Assembly (NCBI GenBank): GCA_001179505.1
Contig: CDMY01000456.1
Span: forward strand, 309,129 to 373,128
Direction of reading: 5' to 3'
Source: Vitrella brassicaformis
Taxonomy: Eukaryota > Sar > Vitrellaceae
DNA: 64,000 nt
How positions within the stretch are numbered: the stretch's first letter is position 1; each line of letters opens with the position of its first letter. Below are positions 54,676 to 64,000 of the stretch, one piece after another. The translations under genes were made by a program, and so were the position numbers. The notes beneath the pieces were generated by a model. That model had not been told where the DNA came from, did no database searches, and saw only the letters and a list, made by a program, of their open reading frames with translations.

Positions 54676-55529
54676 ACAAAAGGACAGACAGACAGACAGA
54701 CAGGGAGGGAGGGAGGGAGGCAGGCAGGGGGGGAGGGGCACACACAGGGGTTTGGGGCTGGGGTGCGCAAGTGGTTGGTGTGTGTGGCATTCCGTCAATA
54801 AGGCAGGAGGGCATGTATGTTGCGTATCACTATCAACACAGACAGACAGACAGACAGAGAGGTGGTGTACCATAGACAGACAGACAGACAGACACCAGGA
54901 AGGTTTGGGTTGTTTTGCCAGAGGTAGCTCACATACACAGCAGCATACATACATTTGCCTCGATCGTCGGTCGGCATAGGTTAGGTATTTTTCCCCTGGT
55001 CTGGTCTGGTCTGGTGGGTGGGCCTCGTTGTTCTTGCCACAACAAAGGACACAGGTTGCGTTGCGTTGAGTTTCTCGCTTTGACGCTCATGGATGCGGAG
55101 ATTAAGAAACAAGGGAAACTTGTCTGTCTGTCTTATCGTCCAAGCCTCTGCACTGTCTGTCTATCAGAATCAGATACCCATCCTTGTGTGTTCCGAGCTG
55201 TGTGTGCCTCTCGCTAGCTTGCCACTCCGCTGAGGAAGGTGCCCGGCTGACAGCCAGTAAGTCGGCCGCGCAGACAGACAGCCCAGCAGCGTCGCACGCG
55301 ATCGACACACACACACACACACTGCCACACACAGCTGGCCACACCATACGCAAGGTAGAGTCAGCTCGCGACAAGACAAACGACCAAAGCACGCCTCATC
55401 TCGTCCCGCGGACACGCACAAGCAGCTTGTTAACCAGCCCCCATCCCATTCAGCCACCCACACCACACACCAGCCACCACCCTTCTAGTCATCATCTCTC
55501 ACACCCGTCGCACCCGTCGCCTTGTTCGT
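54676..55529. other. Convergent intergenic region, no gene seen
   Basis: CAGA repeats (54685-54701, 54840-54858, 54874-54894), GGGAGGCA, GGTCT (54997-55014) and CA runs between the F-box and macro-domain genes. No coding signal. Confidence 0.55.
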
Positions 55530-57136
55530 TCACTCCTTCTTCTGGGTCTTGATCTCCCCGTCAGCGCTTCGTTTCACCACCCCAGTGCCACTGCCAGCCG
55601 CTGTGCCCTCACCGGTGGCATCACCGGCCCCTGCTACTGCTGCTGCTGCTGGTGCATCTTGCATGATTGTGTCGTGTGCGGGTGCAGGTGGCTGCTCTTG
55701 CTCGGGGTTCTCGCCTCCCCCTGTCTGCTCGGGCGCCTGCTGCTCCTCTCCCTGCGCCTTGGTGTCTGCTGCAGGGGCTGGCTTGTTGGTGGTCTCCTCA
55801 GGCTTGTTCTCGTCTGGTTTGTCGCCCTCCTTCTTGTCGCTCTCTTGACCCTCTGCAGCCTTCTCCTCCTCTCCCTCTCCCTCGGCAGCCTCGCCCTCGT
55901 CTTCCTCCTCCTCCTTCTGCTCTTCCTGGGGCTCCTCATCCTCACCGCGCAAGACTCCATCCATGATCTGACAGACACACCCATGGCAGAACGGCAGGGC
56001 GGTGGGTGCGTGTGTGTGGGTGTGTCCACCCACCCTCTCGTATATGTCCTGGTCCTTGGCGAGGAAGGTGCAGAACACAACGCGATCGACACTCGCATAG
56101 TTGTCGGCATCGCTCAACCAGTCACGCACCGCGCCGAGTGCCACCTGTGTGTGGGGTGAGAACGAGCAATGGGTCAACGGAGGAATTCGCTTTTCCATGC
56201 ACCTGTGTGCCACGCCGTGCCATGTCCTGTACTGCTGACCCACCTTTGCCGCTCGAGCATTCGGATACCCAAAGATGCCCGTGCTGATGCAGCAAAACAC
56301 TATGCTACGCAGACCATTCTCCTGATACATCCACACACACACACACACACACAGCCATTCAAGAAGCTGTCCGCCACACTTTGTCCCGTGTGTGTGTGCG
56401 TGACACCTTGAGAATGTTGAGGGATGTCGTGTAGCAGCTCCGCAACAAGGCGGGCTTCTCGCCTGCAGCCATTCATGACAGCAAACGAGTTTCAGACTCC
56501 CCTGATGCGTACGTCATGCTCTCACTGACCGATAGGCCCGACGGCGTGGATAATGTGCGTGGCGGGCAGTCTGAAGCCCGGTGAGATCTTGGCGCTGCCG
56601 GTGTCGCAGCCGCCCAGTGTCCTGCAGTAGCGACGGAGCTCATCGCCGGCCTTGTCGTGGATGGCCCCGTCCACACCGCCACCGCCCAGCAGACTCCTGC
56701 CATGCACGACACGATCGCATAAGTGGGGCGCGGGCAGCTGGCTTTCTCGTGTTGTGTGATGTGCCCCTCTCCCTCCCTCCCTCCCCTACTGGTTTGCGGC
56801 GTTGACGATGGCATCGCACTTGAGGCTTGTGATGTCACCCTGATACAGACTCACTTTGCGCAGCGGGCTGTTCTCGGGGTCGGTATCGGTCGCACGCGTG
56901 GGGAAGTCCAGCACATCGACCGCCCGCCGCCGAGCCGCGCTACCCGACTGACGGCTGCCACCGAACAAGAAACCTGCAGTCAGTCAATAGGAATACACAA
57001 ACATCATGACGTGTCTGAGTGCCGGGATAGTATGCGGCCGACCTGCCATGACGAGAAAGGATCCTGGAGCAGCTTGCTTGACGCGATGGCAGCTGACGAC
57101 GGCGAATTTCGAAGGCTGCAGGAAGCGGTGGAGCAT
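55530..57136 (-). CDS. Macro-domain (ADP-ribose-binding/hydrolase) protein with acidic tail
   Basis: ATG 57136, TGA 55532-55530. The start [21 protein letters not shown] is basic, hydrophobic and free of acidic residues, like a mitochondrial presequence. The MacroD-type domain follows: [22 protein letters not shown] (quoted in part: [18 protein letters not shown]), [17 protein letters not shown] (the Gly-rich ADP-ribose loop and catalytic D), [31 protein letters not shown] (second loop) and [16 protein letters not shown]. These fit O-acetyl-ADP-ribose deacetylase / mono-ADP-ribosyl hydrolase. The last ~130 residues are Glu/Ala/Pro-rich and strongly acidic ([17 protein letters not shown]), ending TQKKE. 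The tail is not part of the family fold; a nuclear or organelle location is open. Confidence 0.92.
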
Positions 57137-57343
57137 GCGACACGGGACAGTCAGCCACTGATGAAAGACATGCACATACGAGATGAAAGATGGACGTCGG
57201 TTGTGTGTGAAACCAAAGCAATAAATGCGTGGCTAAGCCTCACCTGACCTGAGCAGAGATCTCTTTCCGCACTTGGTACTTTGATCAGACAGCTCGCAAG
57301 CTTAAGGTTTCTGTGAAACCGCTCTCTCCAAGGGAGAGCGACG
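57137..57343. promoter_or_regulatory. Divergent promoter region with GCTCGCA at 57292-57298
   Basis: 207 bp between the macro-domain gene (-) and the coiled-coil gene (+). The heptamer lies in AGCTCGCAAGCTT and is 46 bp from the + ATG. CTCTCCAAGGGAGAG (57322-57336) nearby is a perfect short inverted repeat. Confidence 0.6.
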
Positions 57344-58778
57344 ATGGATTTGAGGAGCTTTGACGTCCTCCGATGGCTCATGGCGTGTCTGTGTGTGCTG
57401 CCGTGGAGGTCGCTGGCAGCGAGGATGGCCGCCTTCCAATTATCAGTGCTATCACCGAGATCTCGCTCATTCAGGGTACAAAGGCAAACAAAGATCCATG
57501 TTGGCACAGTTGGTTGACTCATTGTCGGCTTTGCTTTCCAATCTGCAGCATCAGCAGCTGCCTTGTCATCGTCGGCTGCGCTCCCTCTCCCTCTTGCACT
57601 CCACTTCTGTCGTGCAGGGCATCACACCGGGCGACGCTGAGCCTCAGGGGCCACCGGACAGCTCGACAGCGACGACGCAGCAGCCATCCCCTGATGAGGG
57701 CCAAGGGGAGGGGGAGGAGAGTGTGGTGACGGGGTTCACCATCTATGACGCCGTGCAGTCACTGCAGCAGGTGGCCGACCCGCTCTGTCAGGACAGGGAA
57801 GCGTCCATCAAGGAGACCGAGGAGGCTATCGGGGCAATAGAGCACGTCCTCAAGGAGGCCAGGGTCGGTGGGTAGGGTGAGAGAGAAAGCCAGGGAGGGG
57901 AGAAAGAGAGTATCGATGTGCTCCCGTGGTTTCGTTGTGATGATTGATGTCATTGCAGGAGAGCGCGCAAGCCCGTGAGAGGCTCGAGAAAGTAGCGGAA
58001 GATCTAAAGGCGCTCGAGAAGGCCACGACGGAGGCGCAGGCCATCGTTAACTGCAACAAAATGGAGCTGACTGTGGTCAAGCTGGTCGCCGGAGCCCTCA
58101 CCAATCTGCGGGAAATCCAAGACCGACTTGTCCCGATGGTCAACGATATCCACCAGACATATAACTTCGCTCACGACCTGTCGCAGTCGATTCGGCTGAC
58201 GATGCAGCAGCACCCGGCTTACGACGTGTCGGGGCGGGGCAGCTACCCCAGTGATAAATGGGATGAGGAGGCGCGTGTGTTCAATGAGACGGTGTTCAAT
58301 CTGTCGGACCATGTGGCGGCGAGCATGGCGACGGTGAGGGAGTGGGAACGCGACATTGCGGCGGTGCGGGGGACGATGCGTGAGACGCACGAGGCGCTGA
58401 CCATCGCATGGAGGGAGGTGATGGAGATCGGGCAGGCGTTGAAGAAAATCGGTGACCTGTTCGCCGTGCAGATCAACGACCCTGAAGACTCCGTCATACC
58501 AGGTCAGTGGCCATCGACGCAACAGGACATGCCGTCCAAATGACCCCTATTCTCGCTCTGCGTTTGTCCATATGCCTGCAGGGATGATTGACATGTACGA
58601 CGCCTTCGCGAACAGTTTTCAGGATTTGCTTGGCAGCACACGGGAGCTGGTGGAGGGAGTGGAGGGACAGGTGACGCCGGCGCGGCAAGTGCTGGAGGGG
58701 GGGAAGATAGACACGACAGTGTTGGAGTCATTTAACAGGCCGCTCAATGTCGTCATGGGGGCTGCTACAAGTGAGTGA
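57344..58778 (+). CDS. Signal-peptide protein with coiled-coil/helical body, unknown function
   Basis: ATG 57344. The N-terminus MDLRSFDVLRWLMACLCVLPW followed by RSLAAR reads as a signal peptide. Later exons: about 57540-57870 (Pro/Ser/Gln linker, then FTIYDAVQSLQQVADPLC), 57959-58501 (charged helices ARERLEKVAEDLKALEK, LTNLREIQDRLVPMVNDI, WREVMEIGQALKKIGDLF) and 58583-58778 (MIDMYDAFANSFQDLLG). Heptad-like patterns of Leu, Val and Met suggest a coiled coil. The first junction (near 57475) is not settled. The stop TGA 58776-58778 overlaps a perfect donor (GTGAGT at 58771); splicing to the acceptor before 58904 would add 17 residues. Secreted or endomembrane; family not recognised. Confidence 0.6.
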
Positions 58779-58899
58779 CAGTGATGCATGGTGTGTGAGT
58801 GTGTGTGATGGTGTTCATACTCACAGACCCACCCATGGATGAAAGATGCATCAATCCATCCATCGCCATGCAGAACAAACGTCTGGTCTGTACTGTCAA
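58779..58899. other. Short convergent spacer
   Basis: 121 bp with GTGT and CATCCATC repeats between the coiled-coil gene and the adenylate-kinase fusion. Possible intron of the former. Confidence 0.5.
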
Positions 58900-61800
58900 T
58901 CAGGTCTCTGCTGGATTAGCGAGACACTCAGGGACCGGGTAGCAATAGAGCCTTAACAACTCAAGTGGTTCGGACAGCATCGCCCGCCGCACTCGCAGCA
59001 CAGTTGACGCCGCGGGTGTGCCCTCCACCTCGCTGCGCGTGTACACATGATCACCACGACTCCCCCACGTACCCCCACCTGCAATGAATGCAAACACAGA
59101 GACAGACAGAAACATTCTCATCAGCCATGCCTTGCCCTGTCGACTTAGTTACCTGCTGTCTCGGGCCACTGTGGGTTGGTGACCGGGCAGATAAGCGGCC
59201 CCCCAGCCCACGCCCATGGTGGCGGAAGCGGCAGCAGGTCCCACAGCGCCGAGAGCTTGTCTGCAGCTGATGCCTGTGGCTCTGATGGTTGCTGCGGGAG
59301 GTTGTGCGGCACGTAGAGGAAAAAGTGGGTGCTGAAGATGGCCGTGAAGCCCCCCTCTAAGCTGACGCTCGCCTCAGACAGAATCTGCTCACACACAACA
59401 TACCAAACAGCCCATTTGGTGTCCGTCTGCGGCCCCTGCTTGTGTGGTGGCTGCGGTGTCTCACTCTGCGTGTGTATTCGAATGCCTCCATGAGCTTGCC
59501 GCCGGTGAGTCCGCCCTTGTCAGCAGACACAGACACACGGACTACTGCATGCTCATACCCCAACAATGGAACATGGGCTGCATGAAAACACACACACACA
59601 GACACGCACCCGAACCAAGAGCAGATGACCCAATCCTCAAGCGAGACACAAGCAGAGAGGGGATGCTCACTGACTCTTTCTCTCTGAGGGTCTCCTTCTC
59701 TCTGACATGACGTCCTCGAGCAACATCTGTAGGGGGAAGGTTGGAGCGCCCAAGCGCAGCTGAGGCTCGCCGGGGGGCAGTGGGAGCGGGACGATCTGAT
59801 AACAGACAGGTCGGAGACCGTTAGACAAAGACTGGTGCGCGTGGAGTCAATGCACTTGCCTGCATATGTGTGTCGATGGGGGGGCGGTGGTCCCTTTGGC
59901 TCTCACCGAACGGCACTTGTTGGATCATGCCCAGGCCCCCGATGCTCTTCAACACGTCTGCGACAGCGTCCCTGAAGGCCACACGGCGTGTCTCATCACC
60001 CAATTGTGCGGTCTTGTTCTGTTTGCGTACCAGTCGGCTGCAGAGATCTCAGCGCCTCCCCTCCTCAGCACACGATGGACAGGCACTGGGGGCGGCCTGG
60101 TCTGCGGTGTCTCCAACACGCTGTCGATGGCATCACAGACGCAAGCAAACACGTCGCTCGGGGAGCCGGTGCCGTCCACCGGGTGGTAGAGGCTCGCGAA
60201 CTCTTCCCTCACGGCCTTGTTGTGCGTGTGGAAGGCCTGAAATGCACAAACAGGAACAGGGCGTGGCTTACCCTTTTGTCTCTCGGCCTGACCTCGAGCC
60301 TGACACGGCACTTCTCTTCTGTGTCGTCGGATCGCTGTGTAAGGCGTGCTCTGAGGTCGGCGTCATCAGGGGGCGGGCTGAAGTCCAGGTGATAGATCTT
60401 GCCTGCAGGTCCGAGACAAAGGAAATGTCACAAAAGACCATGACTGGCCACATTCCAGGTACCTACCTGTCTCAGGGTCGAGCCTTCTCCCAACGACTCT
60501 TTTGACAATGTCATCATCGGGCACCTCCAGCCCCACCACACAGTCAGGGATGATGCCGTACTCACGCAACTTCTCGCCCTGCGCCTGCATGGACGAGGCA
60601 GCCTGCATGGTGATTTTCGTGTCGTATCTCTTGCTTACAGCTGTCCTAGGGAAGCCGTCAAGCAGCCACCCCCTCTCGCGACACTCAGGAGACATTAATC
60701 GATGCTTCACCAAATCTGATAATCATATGACCAAAGAAGGAAGTCGCAACGCCTGGCTGGCGCGGAAATGACATTTCGGATACCGATGATGAGGTCATCA
60801 GGGACGAGCATCCCGCCGTCCATGAACTCCTTGGCCTTGAGCCCCACCTCAGTCCCATCCTTCACCGCCGCCCGCAGCAGGTCGCCGGTCGATAAGTGGA
60901 CCACGCCGTACCGCTCGACCAACCTCTCGCACTGTGTCCCTTTGCCCGATGCAGGAGCGCCACTGATGATCAGTTTCGGCCGATCGGTGAACAGCCGGCA
61001 TATCTCATCGGCCTCATCGGGTGTCTCGTCTGTGAAGCCATATTTGATCGACTCTGCAGGGACGATTGCAGAATGGCCCCAGCGGAGAGGTTGCGGATGG
61101 CTGACGAGCATGTGGGTGGCACCGGACTCTTCTTCTGTCACCGCCTTGCCGCTGGCGGCACAGATGAAGTGGCGTGCGTCCACCAGCTGGAAGGAAGATG
61201 GGCGCGTCTTCTCGGCCGCATACTGCTCCGCCAGCAGACGAGAAGTCCACACGGCAAAAGACATCTTGGCCATGATGCAGGTCTTCTTGTCATAGTCTGA
61301 AATCGGCTGCATCAGCAATGGGGCTGTATCAGCAATGAATGGTCGCATGGGGAAATCGGGCGTGGGTGCGATGCAGGGGCGGTGTGCAGGATGGACGAGA
61401 GCCGAGTTCTCCGCCAGCCTCGCCCTGATTTTCTCCTTCAGGTTTGGCCCCTGCACCTCCAGCCTTTTTGCCTTGTCCACTAGGGTGTTCCTCTCACCCG
61501 CCACTGCGCCGCTCTCCTTCTCCACCTCTTTCTTGTACAGCTGCAGCCGCCCCCCGTACGCCACGCCATAGTCGTCCTTCAAATGCGCGAGGAACTCGTC
61601 CTTTCCGCCGATGAGATGACCCTCAGCCGTCAAGATGACCGGCCCCCTGCTGTCCCGGTACTCTGGAAGGTCGAATTTCTCCACGATGCGCTGGATGTAT
61701 TGCGGCCAGTCGGCAGCATGCTTCAAATCGACGTGGAAGTGCAGGTTGGGCAGGACGTGACCGGCCCTCTCGGCGAAGAGCTCACATATGGCCGCCTCGC

Positions 61801-61909
61801 GGCTGTTGGCCTGGCTGGCGATGACGTACGACGGCATGAGAGGTGAGATTCCGGTTGGCTCACGTGTTCTCGCCTTCGTTGCTCGGGTATCTTCTCTCGC
61901 TTTTGCCAT
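58900..61909 (-). CDS. Adenylate kinase fused to an MDH1B-like N-terminal domain and an unknown C-terminal region
   Basis: ATG 61909 (MAKAREDTRATKARTREP), stop 58902-58900. Residues about 27-125 (SYVIASQANSREAA, HFHVDLKHAADW, GPVILTAEGHLIGGKDEFL) resemble the thioredoxin-like N-terminal domain of MDH1B-type proteins (inference from remembered pattern). A linker of about 200 residues follows. The adenylate kinase core then reads LIISGAPASGKGTQCERL (P-loop), HLSTGDLLRAAVKDG, FMDGGMLVPDDLI, GWLLDGFPRT, RVVGRRLDPETGR, KIYHLDFSPPP and RLTQRSDDTEEK (LID and catalytic Arg), so it should convert ATP + AMP to 2 ADP. After it come helical (FRDAVADVLKSIGGLG) and unrecognised segments (FTAIFSTHFFLYVPH; LELLRLYCYPVPECL). 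Plant plastid adenylate kinases with a C-terminal DUF1995 are a possible comparison. Confidence 0.85.
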
Positions 61910-61960
61910 CTGGGGGCGAGACGGGGGCTGCCACCTCCACCGAATTTACACATTGGCGAG
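61910..61960. promoter_or_regulatory. Very short divergent spacer (51 bp)
   Basis: Only 51 bp separate the ATGs of the adenylate-kinase fusion (-) and the SANT gene (+), the tightest head-to-head pair here. No exact TGCGAGC; only GGCGAG-type near matches. One of the two ATGs may be annotated too far upstream. Confidence 0.4.
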
Positions 61961-64000
61961 ATGACATCTGCCCTGCGCAAGGCTGCCGATGCCCTGGATA
62001 AGGCCATAGCTGAAGGGAGGGACTTTCGGGCGGAGGAGAGAAACCTCTTGGCTCTGGCGAAGGCCACAGTCTTTCGGCCATCGGAGCGTGTGGATCAGGA
62101 GGATGAGACGTCGAGCCCCCCCCTGCATCATCTGACTCCTCCGCACCTCCTCGCCGCCATCGGCGCAAGCGTTGCAAGAAGTCCCCACCCGCTATCGGCG
62201 AGATGGAGGAGACCAACGACCCTGCAAAGGCCTTCCTGGCATATATCGAGGCTCGGAATGAAGGCCAGAAGGCTCTGTGGCACGGCGAGGGCCCCCCCTC
62301 CCTGAGCCCTACTAAGAAGCGCGGCCACCGAGCCACGAAAAAGGCCCAGCATGAGGCGAGGCGCGCAGAGAGGCTGCGGGCGGCAGAAGAGGCGGCACAT
62401 GCCTCGATGGATGAGGATGAATGGAGTCCTTCGTCGTCTGATGAGGCCGACTCCTCCGATGAGTCTGACTCGGCATCCCGTCCACAGCAGTCGACCTCGT
62501 CGTAAGAAGGCAGCCGCAGCCACCGGCGACCCACCCGACCCATTGCCCACCACAGCCCCGCCCCTGGCCACACATGAGGACGTCCTCCTCATATCCGACG
62601 ATTACGCCGCCCTTCGAGCGCCGATCTCCGCATCCACAGGCCGGCTCCTGGCTAGTGTGCGCGAGAAAGACGACCAGCGGTGTGGGCAGCGCACCTTTGA
62701 GGCGGCGAAGGAGAGGTGGCCGGCGAAGTTCCAACCAGTGGTGGACTACTGGGACAAGAAGCTGGAGGAGCTGCCGAAAGAGATCCGCCCCGTTCTCATC
62801 CCGCCTCTCCTCCCGCGCCTGGTCACAAAGGGCGGCAAGAAGTCGCTGCGGCTGCACCAGGGGCTGGGTGTGGCTGAGGGTGCCGTCAAGGGGGACGCCA
62901 ATTGGGATCCGCAGTCGCTTCCCTGGCACCCGGAGGGCCATCCCACGTATTTGTGCAGACGGCCAGACGGCAAGTTCACTACAATGACCCTACGGTGAGG
63001 GCTTCGGGAAGGGTGAAAAGAAGATATGTACATGTGTGTGTAATGTGCGTGTGTCTGTGTGTGGTGGATGTGTGTGTGTGCACAGGTTTCTGACATACGT
63101 CATGCTTCGGTTGCCGCCCGATGACCCCTTCCCCTTTCATTTCCTCGATTTCGTCATTGCCGCGCCAGACATGACAGACCCGCGCTGCATCGCTTCTGTC
63201 AGGGAGAAGCTCAAGGCCGTCTGCGGGGAGGATGAGCTCATAGCCGTTCTGGAGAAGAGACCGATGGACCAATGGCGAAAACTGGTGCGTTGAACCTCAT
63301 CCATTCATCCATTCATCCATTCATCCATTCATCCAGTCAGACAGACAGACAGACACCTCGACAACACTAGCAGTGTCAGTGCCCCTCCGGCGGCGGCAGC
63401 CGCGGCTGGTGCCGTGATGAAGCACCCGGACGAGGCGCTGGTGCTGGCTCATTCGGCGACGATGTATAGCGGGGGGGAGATGCGCAGTGGCGGTCCGCCC
63501 TCCACCGGGGCGTGGTCGGTGGCCGAGAAGTGGAACTTCTTTGTCGGATTCGCCAAATATGGAAATTCGTGGGTTGAGGTGGCAGGTAGGTATGCGTCTG
63601 ACCGGACTGGGTCACTCACGGCAGGGTATGCTCGTCTGGTTTGGTTGTGTGTGTGCCTGTGTGCAGCTGAAGTTGGTACTCGTACGCGCCAGCAGTGCCG
63701 TTCCCATTTCCAGAAGACCTTCCTCTACTCACTGCCCGAGACCGAGCGCCAGGAGGTGGGTAGGGAGGGCGACACCACACACACGGGGAGAGGGAGAGAG
63801 GCACTTTGCAATGGAATTCATCAACCAGTCGTGTGTGTGTGGTCTGTGTGTGGTGGGGCGTGTGTGCAGCGTGCCCAGCAGTTCATCCAGCAGGAGTTGG
63901 AGCGGAACCGTGGCCAGCCTCCCCTCGAGCTGACCGACCTGTCGGCCCCTGCTGCGTCCAACCCCCTGCTCAAGACGAGCGGCGACCCCAGTGGCGGCCG
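61961..64000 (+). CDS. SANT/Myb-domain nuclear protein (3' partial)
   Basis: ATG 61961 (MTSALRKAADALDKAIAEGRDF), running past the window end. The N-terminal part has helical and Lys/Arg-rich segments (RRHRRKRCKKSPP), EETNDPAKAFLAYIEARNEG, an acidic Ser/Glu/Asp tract, then a conserved-looking stretch (DYWDKKLEELPKEIRPVLIP; RLHQGLGVAEGAVKGDANWD). Exon about 63088-63283 reads LTYVMLRLPPDDPFPF. The SANT domain spans about 63500-63750: GAWSVAEKWNFFVGFAKYG, WVEVA, then RTRQQCRSHFQKTF, with the three spaced aromatic residues of Myb repeats. Two frame changes occur in the first 550 bp, one at a C8 run (62117-62124) and one near 62490. They may be sequence errors or missed introns. Chromatin or transcription role inferred from SANT only. 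Confidence 0.7.
63300..63336 (+). repeat. (CATCCATT)n octamer repeat
   Basis: Four to five copies of CATCCATT just inside the intron after the exon ending at about 63283 in the SANT gene, followed by a CAGA repeat. Confidence 0.85.

Overview
This window looks like nuclear DNA of a GC-rich, intron-dense, free-living protist. A chromerid or other alveolate alga (Vitrella-like) fits best. That is an inference from three things: short GT-AG introns (about 40-150 nt) full of simple repeats, a pyruvate:NADP+ oxidoreductase (PNO) gene, and the overall mix of genes. No bacterial operons, rRNA, convincing tRNA, CRISPR array or intact transposon was seen. There are two 300-N assembly gaps (14483-14782 and 27636-27935).

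I can support 22 protein genes. In order: secreted Cys-rich/SDSGG-repeat protein (+, cut by the left edge); GH16 glycosidase with a Kazal domain (-); small unknown (+); four-TM protein (-); xanthine dehydrogenase (+); GST-fold protein (-, contains a gap); weak small ORF (+); CK1/TTBK-like kinase (-); DEP domain plus mercuric-reductase-like oxidoreductase (+); PNO (-, contains a gap); Kelch protein (+); METTL21-like methyltransferase (-); NME7-like nucleoside diphosphate kinase (+); eIF4A-like DEAD-box helicase with an RD-rich N-terminus (-); small secreted Cys-rich protein (+); Nar1/NARFL iron-only-hydrogenase-like protein (-); small basic unknown (+); F-box/LRR protein (+); macro-domain protein (-); signal-peptide coiled-coil protein (+); adenylate kinase fusion (-); SANT/Myb protein (+, runs off the right edge).

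The layout is strikingly regular. Strands alternate almost perfectly, so genes form head-to-head pairs that share 51-331 bp and tail-to-tail pairs separated by repeat-rich DNA of 0.1-2.2 kb. Only the pair at 51006/52163 is tandem. The heptamer TGCGAGC/GCTCGCA occurs in eight of the ten head-to-head intergenic regions (ten copies). By eye I found it only twice elsewhere in the 64 kb, so it is the best candidate for an undescribed promoter element. The tandem intergenic region instead has a cluster of ATGCGTC copies and a 13-bp inverted repeat.

The genes do not form one pathway. Several are redox or Fe-S related (XDH, PNO, the DEP-reductase, Nar1). Three belong to families with axonemal or ciliary members elsewhere (NME7, TTBK-like kinase, and an adenylate kinase with an MDH1B-like N-terminus), which would fit a flagellated stage, but this link is only inferred. 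Exon limits were worked out by hand from GT/AG sites and frame continuity and should be read as approximate unless a start or stop codon is named.
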